Part shown: one piece after another, positions 1-6,973 of the stretch
Layout of the letters: the number at the start of each line of letters is the position of its first letter
Position numbering within the stretch: the first letter of the stretch is position 1
NCBI GenBank assembly: GCA_024642665.1
Contig: JAHEAR010000036.1
Span: forward strand, 1-33,107
Direction of reading: 5' to 3'
DNA: 33,107 bases
Source: Bacteroidota bacterium
GTDB lineage: Bacteria; Bacteroidota; Bacteroidia; Chitinophagales; Saprospiraceae
Program-made: the position numbers and the translations under genes
Notes under the pieces: model-generated
What the model saw: the letters and a program-made list of their open reading frames with translations, nothing else
Database searches by the model: none
What the model was told of the DNA's origin: nothing

Positions 1-1349
1 ATATATTCGAGATCTCTTACGATATCATCGGTCAAGAGGATTGTAGGATTAACTTTTCCTGTCCCCATGCAGGTGTAACATATTTCTGCCGTATCAATTT
101 TCACCTCCGGTCTCACACGCTGCCTTGTGATTTGCATCAGTCCAAACTTACTGAGTGGGAGAATGGTATGTTGAGCACTGTCGCGCTTCATTAATTCCTT
201 CATTTGGCGCATGAGTTCCGTTTTATTGTCCGGACTCCGCATATCAATAAAGTCGATCACAATAAGTCCACCGATATCACGAAGTCGAAGCTGGCGGGCA
301 ATTTCTTCTGCAGCTTCCAGATTAACAGCAATGGCTGTGCTTTCCTGATCCTTGCGCTGCATCTTTGGCCCGGAGTTCACATCTACCACATGCATGGCTT
401 CCGTTGATTCCAACACGAGATAGGCACCACTTGGGAGGGTGGCGGTTTTTCCAAAAGAAGATTTTATTTGCCTGGAAACACCGTATGCGTCAAAAACAGG
501 TTTCTTTCCTTTGTAAAAGGAAACAATATCCTTTTTGGCAGGAGCAATGCTTACCAGATAATCCTGGATATTGTCATAGATCTCCTTGTCATTGACGATG
601 ATATTGGTAAAATCATCATTGAGCATATCCCGAAGGATAGAGCTTGTTTTATCCAACTCACTCAGGAGTTTATTAGGTTGTTGTCGTTTGTACAGTTGCT
701 TGTGTACCTGACTCCATTTATCCAGCAAGTCTTTGAGTTCTTCGTGAAGATCTGCTACTTTTTTACCTTCTGCCGCTGTTCGTACTATGATACCGAAGTT
801 CTTTGGGCGGATGGATTCTACCAGCACCTGAAGTCTTTTGCGTTCATCTGGGCTGCTGACTTTTTTCGAAACAGCAATCGTATTGCTGAAAGGTGTGAGT
901 ACAATAAAGCGACCGGGAATAGTGATTTCGCAGCTTAATCTCGGTCCTTTAGTAGAGATAGGTTCTTTCAGAATCTGAATCAGAATATTCTCATTCTTTT
1001 TGAGGACCTGATCGACTTTGCCCGTTTTAAGAATTTCCGGTTCGAAGCCAAAGTTTTCCAGTAAGGCGGTTTGCTGTCTACCTTCAATACTGTCCTCCGT
1101 GTATTTCATGACGGTCCGGAGTTTCGGTCCCATATCCGTATAATGCAGAAAGGCATCTTTGCGATGACCGATATCTACAAAAACGGCATTGAGACTGGGC
1201 ATGATCTTTTTGATCTTTCCCAGGAATATATCTCCTACCGAAAAGTTTGTCGTTGTCTTTTGCTGATGCAGTTCCACCAGCTTCTGGTCTTCCACCAAAG
1301 CGATTTCCACCTTGGTTGGCGTTCCCTGGACGATTAATTCTTTGTCCAT
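1..1349 (-). CDS. rng: Ribonuclease G/E family endoribonuclease, 3' end cut off by the window
   Basis: The frame opens at ATG 1349 and runs without a stop for 449 codons to the window edge, so the C-terminus is missing. The family cuts single-stranded RNA in the cytoplasm, in rRNA maturation and mRNA decay. An S1-like RNA-binding region covers about residues 35-125. The DNase I-like catalytic part carries VDVNSG (Asp323) and VIDFIDM (Asp366), the two metal-binding aspartates known from RNase E. The sequence CYTCMGTG (Cys424, Cys427) matches the zinc-link motif through which subunits pair. It lies downstream of the HU, TPR and small basic protein genes on the same strand, after a 305-base leader. 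RNase G rather than RNase E is likely because Bacteroidota members of the family are short, but the tail cannot be seen. Confidence 0.95.
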   Translation of the reverse strand, partial: MDKELIVQGTPTKVEIALVEDQKLVELHQQKTTTNFSVGDIFLGKIKKIMPSLNAVFVDIGHRKDAFLHYTDMGPKLRTVMKYTEDSIEGRQQTALLENFGFEPEILKTGKVDQVLKKNENILIQILKEPISTKGPRLSCEITIPGRFIVLTPFSNTIAVSKKVSSPDERKRLQVLVESIRPKNFGIIVRTAAEGKKVADLHEELKDLLDKWSQVHKQLYKRQQPNKLLSELDKTSSILRDMLNDDFTNIIVNDKEIYDNIQDYLVSIAPAKKDIVSFYKGKKPVFDAYGVSRQIKSSFGKTATLPSGAYLVLESTEAMHVVDVNSGPKMQRKDQESTAIAVNLEAAEEIARQLRLRDIGGLIVIDFIDMRSPDNKTELMRQMKELMKRDSAQHTILPLSKFGLMQITRQRVRPEVKIDTAEICYTCMGTGKVNPTILLTDDIVRDLEY

Positions 1350-1654
1350 ATAATACCCTAAATGCTCAGTGGCACAACTGCAGCCTTAGCCTTCAAAAGG
1401 CATTGATCAAAACAACGTGACCCCCTGGCTGGGTGTTTTCAGCAGGAGGATTATGGCATTGATTGACGGCAATAGGGTATATCGTTAAATATGCAGCGAT
1501 GAAACACTGACAGCGTTGGATACTGGATTATCCGTTAGCACATTTTAAAATAGATAGAGTACGAACAATGGCTAAGCGCTGACAAATACCCTCCTTCCTG
1601 AGGAGGGCGTATATCTTGGACATCGGACTGCGTTGATGCCGGTTAAATAAATGC
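1350..1654. other. 305-base non-coding leader upstream of the RNase G gene
   Basis: No convincing reading frame was seen on either strand. The stretch separates the small basic protein gene from RNase G. It holds one GC-rich hairpin (1589-1607). No exact TAnnTTTG box pointing toward RNase G was found, so the promoter is not identified. It could be a long 5' untranslated region, which would fit a self-regulated RNase gene, but this is inference. Confidence 0.5.
1589..1607 (-). repeat. GC-rich hairpin, CCCTCCT-N5-AGGAGGG
   Basis: A perfect 7-bp stem with a 5-base loop lies 48 bases past the stop of the small basic protein gene, in the direction of transcription. There is no T run after it in either direction, so it is not a canonical intrinsic terminator. 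It may protect the 3' end of the upstream message, or be part of the RNase G leader. Confidence 0.55.
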
Positions 1655-1750
1655 TTATTTATTCTTCTTCTTGTGTCTGTTTTTTCTCAGACGCTTTTTT
1701 CGCTTGTGTGTAGCGATTTTATGTCTTTTTCTTTTCTTACCGCAAGGCAT
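1655..1750 (-). CDS. 31-residue very basic AURKAIP1/COX24-domain protein
   Basis: ATG at 1750 reads MPCGKKRKRHKIATHKRKKR and continues to a stop at 1655; about two thirds of the residues are Lys, Arg or His. This matches the small Bacteroidota protein now annotated as AURKAIP1/COX24 domain-containing, a family related to mitochondrial small-subunit protein mS38. A ribosomal or RNA-binding role is therefore likely but is inferred from the family. The gene lies 33 bases after the TPR gene on the same strand and is probably in the same transcript as HU. At 31 codons it falls below common length cut-offs and is easily missed. The near-invariant MPCGKKRKRHK start makes the identification firm. Confidence 0.9.
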   Translation of the reverse strand: MPCGKKRKRHKIATHKRKKRLRKNRHKKKNK

Positions 1751-1783
1751 ATCTTAAAAATTATGTATTTACTAAATATAAGT

Positions 1784-2572
1784 CTATTGTTGTTGCGCAC
1801 AAATTCCTTCCAGCGCTTTCGCTTCTTCAGGCTTGTTGAGTGCTGTGTATATGTCAATGGCCAGGCATGCAATTCTGGCATTTGTCGGATCTAAAGCCAG
1901 TGCCTGCTCTATTCTTGTCAGTCCACGCTCATATTGCCCCGTCTTCACTGCTAATCTTGCCAACTGATAAGGAGGCAATGGTGATTCCGGATAGCTATTG
2001 GTCAATCCCACCAGCATCTGAATACCCTTCATGGGTTCGTTGGCTGCCGGGCGTTCGATATAGCAAAGCGCCTGATTTACACGATGTTCAATCACCTTTG
2101 GTTCAAGAGAAATCGCTTTTTCAAAGGCATCTACGGCTTCATCTCTTAAAAATTCTTCCTGTTTATCATCAAGATTCTGCTGCAAGCCGGAGGCGAATGT
2201 AGTGCCTGCGATCGACCAACTTATGGCCGTTTCTTCACTGGAAGCAATTTCTTTGGCATAAAGTCCGGCCATGATCGGATTCTGTAGCTGATACCAATAT
2301 CCTGATAGTTGCTTCAGCACATTGATTTTTGCGGAATCCTCTCCTGCATGTTGAACCTGCGCTTCAAGTGTTTCCAGATATTTAATATCCTCTGCACGTA
2401 AAGATGCTTTCGCTTCTGCCTGATAGGTGGAAATATCGTATTCCTGCGTGTTTAAAGCTCTTGACTTTTCAAGCGCTTTGGTGGATGAAGGGAATATATC
2501 AAATCCAAAAAACAGAACACCTAATAAAACTAAGGCGCCAATGATGTAAAAGATCTGTTCTTTGTGCTTCAC
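1784..2572 (-). CDS. Membrane-anchored tetratricopeptide-repeat protein
   Basis: A 262-residue protein with one membrane segment near the N-terminus (about residues 8-26, FYIIGALVLLGVLFFGFDIF), then mostly alpha-helical sequence. The C-terminal half has TPR-like helix pairs, for example around residues 150-180 (EAVDAFEKAISLEPKV) and 215-260 (GLTRIEQALALDPTNARIA). The start is a GTG at 2572, only 8 bases after the HU stop, so the two genes are almost certainly co-transcribed. TPR proteins are scaffolds for other proteins; the partner is unknown. The link to the nucleoid protein upstream is positional only. No catalytic motif was seen. Confidence 0.8.
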   Translation of the reverse strand: MKHKEQIFYIIGALVLLGVLFFGFDIFPSSTKALEKSRALNTQEYDISTYQAEAKASLRAEDIKYLETLEAQVQHAGEDSAKINVLKQLSGYWYQLQNPIMAGLYAKEIASSEETAISWSIAGTTFASGLQQNLDDKQEEFLRDEAVDAFEKAISLEPKVIEHRVNQALCYIERPAANEPMKGIQMLVGLTNSYPESPLPPYQLARLAVKTGQYERGLTRIEQALALDPTNARIACLAIDIYTALNKPEEAKALEGICAQQQ

Positions 2573-2580
2573 CCTACTGA

Positions 2581-2880
2581 CTATTGGTCAGGATCAGTCG
2601 TAACGCCATCTTTTACTTCATCAACAAAGATCTTTGCTGGCTTGAAAGATGGTATATAATGCGCCGGAATTTCAATAGAAACATTGTTTTTAATGTGTCT
2701 TCCAACTTTTTTAGCTCTTCTTTTTGTGATAAATGATCCAAAACCTCGGATGTAAACATTTTCATTCTTAGATAGAGATGATTTAATCTCCGTAAAGAAC
2801 GTTTCCAAGGTCACCAGAACATCAACTTTAGGAACGCCGGTTTTTTCGGCAATGATGTTAACTAAATCTGCTTTTCTCAT
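2581..2880 (-). CDS. HU/IHF-family DNA-binding protein
   Basis: A 99-residue histone-like protein that starts MRKADLVNIIAEKTGV, typical of the HU/IHF fold. The helical dimerisation part spans about residues 1-40. The core motif IRGFGSFITKRRAKKVGRH (about 44-62) and the DNA-clamping arm with conserved Pro (VSIEIPAHYIPSFKPAK, about 67-83) are both complete. It bends and packages DNA as a dimer in the nucleoid. The tail after residue 88 is acidic (DEVKDGVTTDPDQ). It is the first gene of a minus-strand group with the TPR protein 8 bases downstream. It resembles IHF-beta-like members of Bacteroidota, but HU and IHF cannot be separated by eye. Confidence 0.95.
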   Translation of the reverse strand: MRKADLVNIIAEKTGVPKVDVLVTLETFFTEIKSSLSKNENVYIRGFGSFITKRRAKKVGRHIKNNVSIEIPAHYIPSFKPAKIFVDEVKDGVTTDPDQ

Positions 2881-2943
2881 TACTCTGATTTATAGTAAGT
2901 TATGCCCATCATCAGGCAAATCGGGAGGGCAAAGTTCTAAAAA

Positions 2944-2951
2944 TACTTTTG
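2944..2951 (+). promoter_or_regulatory. TACTTTTG, Bacteroidota -7 box in the HU/yicC spacer
   Basis: An exact match to the TAnnTTTG element. No clear -33 TTG was seen at the usual distance. It points toward yicC but is about 300 bases away. Six fixed bases occur by chance about once per 4 kb per strand, so this match alone is weak evidence. Confidence 0.3.
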
Positions 2952-3124
2952 ATAATATATCATAGGATTACACATTTTTATTTTGCTAATGCGTTTATAA
3001 CCGCTTGTGATACAATAGGAAATGGATATATAATGTTTAAAACCCTGCAAACACAAGTAAAATAAGGGTTATTCTGCTATGATTAGCTATAAATGTGAAT
3101 ATTGCCATTATTCATAGGGTTAAA

Positions 3125-3157
3125 CCTCCAAAAAGGCCCTTTTTTTATTTCCGGAGG
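3125..3157 (+). repeat. CCTCC...GGAGG inverted repeat with an inner A-run/T-run
   Basis: A 5-bp GC-rich outer stem (3125-3129 and 3153-3157) encloses AAAAAG-N3-CTTTTT followed by more T. The inner part looks like a weak terminator on the plus strand. It may end a short transcript from the box at 2944, or be a leader structure for yicC. Confidence 0.35.
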
Positions 3158-3241
3158 ATCACCTGAAGATCAAATCATTCATTGCCCCAATTGATCTTTG
3201 CCAGGTCGTCTTTTGGATAGGAGGCTTATAGGCTAAAGAAG

Positions 3242-3249
3242 TATCTTCG
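3242..3249 (+). promoter_or_regulatory. TATCTTCG, near-consensus -7 box directly before yicC
   Basis: Seven of eight positions fit TAnnTTTG. The box ends 5 bases before the yicC ATG, which would place the transcript start at or next to the start codon. This suggests a leaderless or nearly leaderless message. The -33 element was not identified. Confidence 0.4.
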
Positions 3250-3254
3250 TCCCC

Positions 3255-4133
3255 ATGATTCAATCAATGACCGGGTACGGGAGGGGCAGTGCTCCTTATA
3301 ATGATATGAGCGTATTATCAGAGATACGGTCACTCAATTCAAAAATCACCGATTTGCGGATTAAACTCCCGGTCAGCCTCGGTGAAAGAGAGATTGAATT
3401 AAGGAATCATGTCCTCCAGCGTACCCAGCGAGGAAAGATCGAAATGACGATTTCTTTTGAAGGGGATTTGGCGATGGATGATATCGACTATGATAAAGCG
3501 CTGATCAAAAAGCACTTTCTGCAATTAAGTGCGATCGCCAAAGAATTAGGAGTCGGAGCAGATCAAATTCTCCACGAAGTACTAAAGTTGCCAAATGTCC
3601 TTAAGACGGAATCAGCCACGTCTATAGACAGCACCTTGTGGGAGGCTATTTTATCAGCCGTCAACCAATCCATAGATCAGTTGATCCTGTTTCGGGAACA
3701 TGAAGGCAGAAGTCTTTATAATGATCTCGAACAGTCGGCTACCGCCATTCATGATATGTGTAATCAGATAGAGGCACATGATCAGGAGCGATTTGCTTAT
3801 GTGCGCAATCGCATGAAGCAGAAGCTGGAAGAATTTATGGGTGCCGATCAGGTGGATGCCAACCGATTTGAACAGGAAGTTATTTTTTATCTGGATCGCC
3901 TTGACATCAATGAAGAAAAAGTTCGTTTGCAGCAACATTGTAATTTTTTCATGGAAACCCTAAAAGGGGATTTAGACATGAAATCAAAACAACTTAACTT
4001 TATTTGTCAGGAACTTGGACGTGAAATCAATACGCTGGGGGCAAAAGCACAATGGAGCCCGTTGCAACATTTGGTGGTAGGAATGAAAAACGAACTCGAA
4101 AAAATCAAAGAACAACTGGCGAATATCGTATGA
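3255..4133 (+). CDS. yicC: YicC/YloC-family endoribonuclease
   Basis: A 292-residue protein with the full YicC plan. The N-terminus MIQSMTGYGRG and EIRSLNSK are family signatures. The C-terminal DUF1732-like part contains DINEEKVRLQQHCNFF (about residues 216-231) and ends in the conserved GREINTLGAKA...VGMKNELEKIKEQLANI stretch. YicC proteins are oligomeric RNA endonucleases acting in the cytoplasm. The stop overlaps the gmk start by 4 bases (ATGA), so translation is probably coupled. The ATG at 3255 is preceded closely by a TATCTTCG box. The yicC-gmk pairing is common in Bacteroidota and other bacteria. Confidence 0.95.
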   Translation: MIQSMTGYGRGSAPYNDMSVLSEIRSLNSKITDLRIKLPVSLGEREIELRNHVLQRTQRGKIEMTISFEGDLAMDDIDYDKALIKKHFLQLSAIAKELGVGADQILHEVLKLPNVLKTESATSIDSTLWEAILSAVNQSIDQLILFREHEGRSLYNDLEQSATAIHDMCNQIEAHDQERFAYVRNRMKQKLEEFMGADQVDANRFEQEVIFYLDRLDINEEKVRLQQHCNFFMETLKGDLDMKSKQLNFICQELGREINTLGAKAQWSPLQHLVVGMKNELEKIKEQLANIV

Positions 4134-4699
4134 GTGTTTCTGGCAAACTTATTGTTTTCACTGCACCCAGTGGATCAGGTAAAACCACCATTGTAAAACA
4201 CATTCTGGCCACTTTTCCGCAGACCTCATTTTCCGTGTCAGCCACCACGCGACCACAGCGACCACATGAGGTCCATGGACAGGACTATTACTTTCTTTCG
4301 GTTGATATCTTTCAGCGGTGGATTGGCTATGGTGCTTTTGCGGAATGGGAGGAAGTTTATCCGGGACAGTTTTATGGTACGCTTAAATCTGAGATTAAAC
4401 GACTCCATCAAAAAGATAAGCATGTCATTTTTGATGTAGACGTCAAAGGAGCCCTCAGTATAAAGGAAAAGTATCCTCTCGAATGTCTGACCGTATTTGT
4501 CAAAGTCCCCTCCATGGAAGAGTTGGAAAGACGGCTTAGACACAGGGGTACCGATTCAGAAGAAAGTCTGAAGAAGCGGTTGAGCAAAGCTGAATTTGAA
4601 CTGACGTTCGAGTCCAGATTCGATCAGGTGTTAATCAATGATGATCTCCAGGGCACATTGAAAAAGGCTGAAGAGATTGTTCGGAATTTTTTATTTTAG
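4130..4699 (+). CDS. gmk: Guanylate kinase
   Basis: A 189-residue enzyme that converts GMP and ATP to GDP and ADP in purine nucleotide metabolism. The P-loop APSGSGKTT lies at residues 12-20. The GMP-binding region follows (SATTRPQRPHEVHGQDYYF, about 37-55), and the mid-domain IFDVDVKGA is at about 100-108. The lid with RLRHRGTDS and the arginine-rich KKRL segment is present. The start at 4130 overlaps the yicC stop by 4 bases. A frame extending further upstream lies inside yicC and lacks family features. In many Bacteroidota the next gene is nadD; here it is apaG, 4 bases downstream. Confidence 0.97.
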   Translation: MSVSGKLIVFTAPSGSGKTTIVKHILATFPQTSFSVSATTRPQRPHEVHGQDYYFLSVDIFQRWIGYGAFAEWEEVYPGQFYGTLKSEIKRLHQKDKHVIFDVDVKGALSIKEKYPLECLTVFVKVPSMEELERRLRHRGTDSEESLKKRLSKAEFELTFESRFDQVLINDDLQGTLKKAEEIVRNFLF

Positions 4700-4703
4700 C
4701 ATC

Positions 4704-5090
4704 GTGGAAGCATTAACTACAAATGGCATCAAAATCGGGGTGGAAAGTGATTTCCGGCCCGGTCATTCTTTTCCACATCGATCGCAGTACCTGCACGTTT
4801 ATTCTGTGTATATCAAAAACTATAATGATTTTCCGGTTCAGCTCATCGAACGTCATTGGGATATTACGGAAGCAGATGGCTCATCAAAAATTGTGGAAGG
4901 TCCCGGGGTCATCGGGGAGCAACCCATTATAGAGGCGGAAGGAATGCACTCGTACAGCAGTTTTTGTGTGCTTGAATTCCCGATCGGCAGAATGTCCGGT
5001 TTTTATACCATGAAGCGAATCGATACCGGAGAATCCTTTCATGTGGATATCCCCGCATTCCATTTGATCATGCCTGACCTGTTAAACTGA
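4704..5090 (+). CDS. apaG: ApaG-domain protein
   Basis: A 128-residue single-domain ApaG protein with a fibronectin-III-like beta fold. Family landmarks are YSVYIKNYNDFPVQLIERHW (about residues 33-52), the G-x-G-V-x-G-x-x-P loop (EGPGVIGEQPII, about 65-76) and the SFCVLEFPIGRMSGFY segment. ApaG influences cobalt/magnesium efflux or dinucleoside polyphosphate levels in enterobacteria; its biochemical role elsewhere is unsettled. The best start is the GTG at 4704 (MEALTTNGIKIGVES), which aligns with other ApaG N-termini and falls 4 bases after gmk. Upstream TTG starts would lie inside gmk. It ends the yicC-gmk-apaG group and converges with the alkyltransferase gene. Confidence 0.9.
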   Translation: MEALTTNGIKIGVESDFRPGHSFPHRSQYLHVYSVYIKNYNDFPVQLIERHWDITEADGSSKIVEGPGVIGEQPIIEAEGMHSYSSFCVLEFPIGRMSGFYTMKRIDTGESFHVDIPAFHLIMPDLLN

Positions 5091-5157
5091 TACCCTCTTT
5101 TTGCAGTTAGCAATGAGTGTATCTACTTTCCCTTAAAAACGACTGGATTTAATTTGG

Positions 5158-5667
5158 CTAAGCTTCCTCGAGCACCTCGACGAGGTCCGATTGTTTCATA
5201 AACTGACCCGGCGATTCGTGGGACAATAACCATCGCTTCAATTCAAGGCCATAGGCATAGCCGGTCAGACTGCCATCCTTTCCGATCACCCGATGACAGG
5301 GGATGACGATAGGAAGCGGATTTAATCCATTAGCATGCCCGACTGCTCTTGTTGCATTGTGATGATCGATGATATCTGCAATATCTGTATAGGTTCGCGT
5401 TCTGCCATATGGGATGAGCTTTACCATTTTCCAAACTTCCTGATGGAATTCGGGGGCATCACCAAGATCAAGTTTAAGATCAAATTCTTTTAGTGTCCCT
5501 GAAAAATAGGCTGTAAGCTGATCGGCACAGTCCTGCAAACATGCAGGGATTGGTCCCGCATCCCCGTGCGTATCTTCAGGTCTCAAACTAATCCTGCTGA
5601 TGCCATTTTCTGACCCTTCGACATAGATTGGGCCAATAGGGGAAGGGATGATTGTATGTTCTGCCAT
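5158..5667 (-). CDS. ogt: Methylated-DNA--protein-cysteine methyltransferase
   Basis: A 169-residue suicide repair protein that moves an alkyl group from O6-alkylguanine in DNA to its own cysteine. The active-site sequence IPCHRV is complete, with the acceptor Cys at about residue 124. The helix-turn-helix part precedes it (EVWKMVKLIPYGRTRTYTDIA, with the arginine finger), followed by AVGHANGLNPLPI. The C-terminal GYAYGLELKRWLLSHE is also typical. The ATG at 5667 (MAEHTIIPSPIGP) is preferred over an upstream TTG because it starts the conserved fold directly. A TATATTTC box, one base off consensus, lies at 5699-5706 on the same strand. It appears monocistronic. The exact paralogue (Ogt or Ada-C type) is uncertain. 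Confidence 0.95.
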   Translation of the reverse strand: MAEHTIIPSPIGPIYVEGSENGISRISLRPEDTHGDAGPIPACLQDCADQLTAYFSGTLKEFDLKLDLGDAPEFHQEVWKMVKLIPYGRTRTYTDIADIIDHHNATRAVGHANGLNPLPIVIPCHRVIGKDGSLTGYAYGLELKRWLLSHESPGQFMKQSDLVEVLEEA

Positions 5668-6030
5668 GGGAAAGGTTGAATACAATGTTTACAAAGGCGA
5701 AATATAGGAAAAGTTCTAATATTAAATTTTATTATTTGTTCGAAACGCAGTAAAGACGGACAAATTCAGCTTTGTTTTGGATTTCTATAATTAAATATCG
5801 CCTCGACCGGAAGGTTCTGCATTTATCAATTATTTATTATAAAGTTTACAGAAAAGCACAACAACCTGATCCAGAAGAGCCCTTTACTGGGATGCCTGCA
5901 AACGTCTCTCCAAAACCCTACTTAATTTAGTCATGATGAAAAGGAAAACCAAAGCTGAAATGATTGGTTTCATAAATCCCCGGGATCAATAATCAAATGG
6001 TAAGCTGTGCGAAATGGAAATTCCCGAGAC

Positions 6031-6044
6031 TTGTAATGTTACAA
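6031..6044. promoter_or_regulatory. Palindrome TTGTAA-TG-TTACAA, possible operator
   Basis: Perfect 6-base arms with a 2-base centre, 57 bases upstream of the -7 box at 6102 and about 90 bases before the small membrane protein start. The length and symmetry fit a dimeric transcription factor site. Which regulator would bind is unknown, and it may be chance in AT-rich DNA. Confidence 0.35.
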
Positions 6045-6101
6045 AGATGCAGTCCTCCGGCAGGAATAGATTAGGAACATTCCTCTTGCCCTGCATTGTT
6101 G

Positions 6102-6109
6102 TACCTTTG
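6102..6109 (+). promoter_or_regulatory. TACCTTTG -7 box before the small membrane protein/rluA genes
   Basis: An exact TAnnTTTG match 23 bases before the ATG at 6133, giving an expected leader of under 20 bases. A TTG at 6086-6088 is closer than the usual spacing of about 19 bases, so the -33 part is uncertain. Confidence 0.45.
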
Positions 6110-6132
6110 ATGCATAATCTAAGACGATACCC

Positions 6133-6279
6133 ATGTGGAAAGTTCTAACCTTGGTTTTGGTGTTGTATTTATTGAACAGATATGTTTTTAATCCACCAAA
6201 ACCTATTCCGCCGCCACAGGAGCCGGATATCTTCATCGAACACGAGGAAGTAAAAATAGAGAATGAAAAGGATAAGTGA
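6133..6279 (+). CDS. 48-residue single-span membrane protein
   Basis: ATG 6133 to TGA 6279. The protein begins MWKVLTLVLVLYLLNRYVF, a membrane segment of about 15 residues, then a proline-rich stretch (NPPKPIPPPQEP) and an acidic/charged tail ending EVKIENEKDK. It overlaps the start of the pseudouridine synthase gene by 17 bases in another frame, which suggests translational coupling. A -7 box lies 23 bases upstream. It resembles a short DUF4834-type membrane protein in layout, but I cannot assign the family firmly. Coding is supported by the clear segment structure, the promoter position and the overlap, not by known homologues. Confidence 0.6.
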   Translation: MWKVLTLVLVLYLLNRYVFNPPKPIPPPQEPDIFIEHEEVKIENEKDK

Positions 6280-6940
6280 GCTGGTGCTCTATAAAGACCA
6301 TCATCTCATGGTCTTTAACAAACCCGGTGGATTACCGACCCAGGATGACAAGTCAGGGGATCCGAGTATGCACCGAATGGCAATGGCCTACGCCCACAGG
6401 GACCTTTATCTCGTTCACCGACTGGACAGACGGGTGAGTGGTGTCCTGGCCTTAGCAAAAACAAAATCGGCTGCTACGCACCTTTCCAAACAATGGAAGG
6501 AGCAGAAAGTAAAAAAGATTTATTTCGGCATAGTACCCACCAGAGAGATTCCCGTAAGTGGTCGTCTGATCCATTTCCTGACGTATGATAACAAGAAAAA
6601 TGTTACCTATACGCACGACGAACCTATTGAAGGTGCAGAAGAAGCTCAGTTGAGCTATAAGGTGATTCAGCAATTAGACAACTTCATGGTTTTGCAGATA
6701 GATCTGATCAGCGGCAGAAAGCACCAGATCAGAGCGCAACTAGCAGCGATTGATCTACCTATTCGCGGGGATATTAAGTATGGATCGAAACGAACCAATC
6801 CGGACGGTGCCATAGACCTGCATGCCTATCAACTGCAATTTCAACATCCGGTTAAGTTAGAACAACAACAGATTATAGCTCCACTTCCGGGAGGTGCTTT
6901 ATGGGATCATCTGACTTTAGATCTGATACAAAGCATTTGA
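6263..6940 (+). CDS. RluA-family pseudouridine synthase
   Basis: A 225-residue enzyme that isomerises uridine to pseudouridine in rRNA or tRNA. The catalytic motif HRLDRRVSG is at about residues 52-60, with the nucleophilic Asp in HRLD. The family opening VLYKDHHLMVFNKPGGLP (about 8-25) and the closing motif LISGRKHQIRAQLAAI (about 148-163) are intact. There is no S4 domain, so this is the short TruC/RluA-like class. The RNA target cannot be read from sequence. The start at 6263 lies inside the small membrane protein gene, with 17 bases shared. thiL follows after 33 bases. Confidence 0.92.
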   Translation: MKRISELVLYKDHHLMVFNKPGGLPTQDDKSGDPSMHRMAMAYAHRDLYLVHRLDRRVSGVLALAKTKSAATHLSKQWKEQKVKKIYFGIVPTREIPVSGRLIHFLTYDNKKNVTYTHDEPIEGAEEAQLSYKVIQQLDNFMVLQIDLISGRKHQIRAQLAAIDLPIRGDIKYGSKRTNPDGAIDLHAYQLQFQHPVKLEQQQIIAPLPGGALWDHLTLDLIQSI

Positions 6941-6973
6941 TACCAGAATAATTTTTCTTTTCAATTTCATATT

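Larger units (their letters stand above)
2881..3254. other. 374-base divergent spacer between HU and yicC
   Basis: AT-rich and non-coding as far as can be seen. It contains an exact TAnnTTTG box on the plus strand at 2944-2951, a long inverted repeat at 3125-3157 and a near-consensus box (TATCTTCG) at 3242-3249 just before yicC. The first box lies 300 bases from yicC, so it would give a long leader or a separate small RNA. Confidence 0.5.
5668..6132. other. 465-base divergent spacer with a palindrome and a promoter box
   Basis: No supported gene was seen. It separates the alkyltransferase (minus) from the small membrane protein (plus). It contains a 14-base palindrome at 6031-6044 and an exact -7 box at 6102-6109. 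The only frame noted, a 19-codon ATG frame near 5935, has no recognisable feature. Confidence 0.5.

Noticed and set aside
3079-3117. 12-residue frame containing CEYCH in the HU-yicC spacer
   Set aside because: Very short, no export signal; the CxxCH match is most likely chance.
5935-5995. 19-codon frame starting MMKRKTKAEM in the spacer after the alkyltransferase
   Set aside because: No signal, domain or promoter; likely chance.
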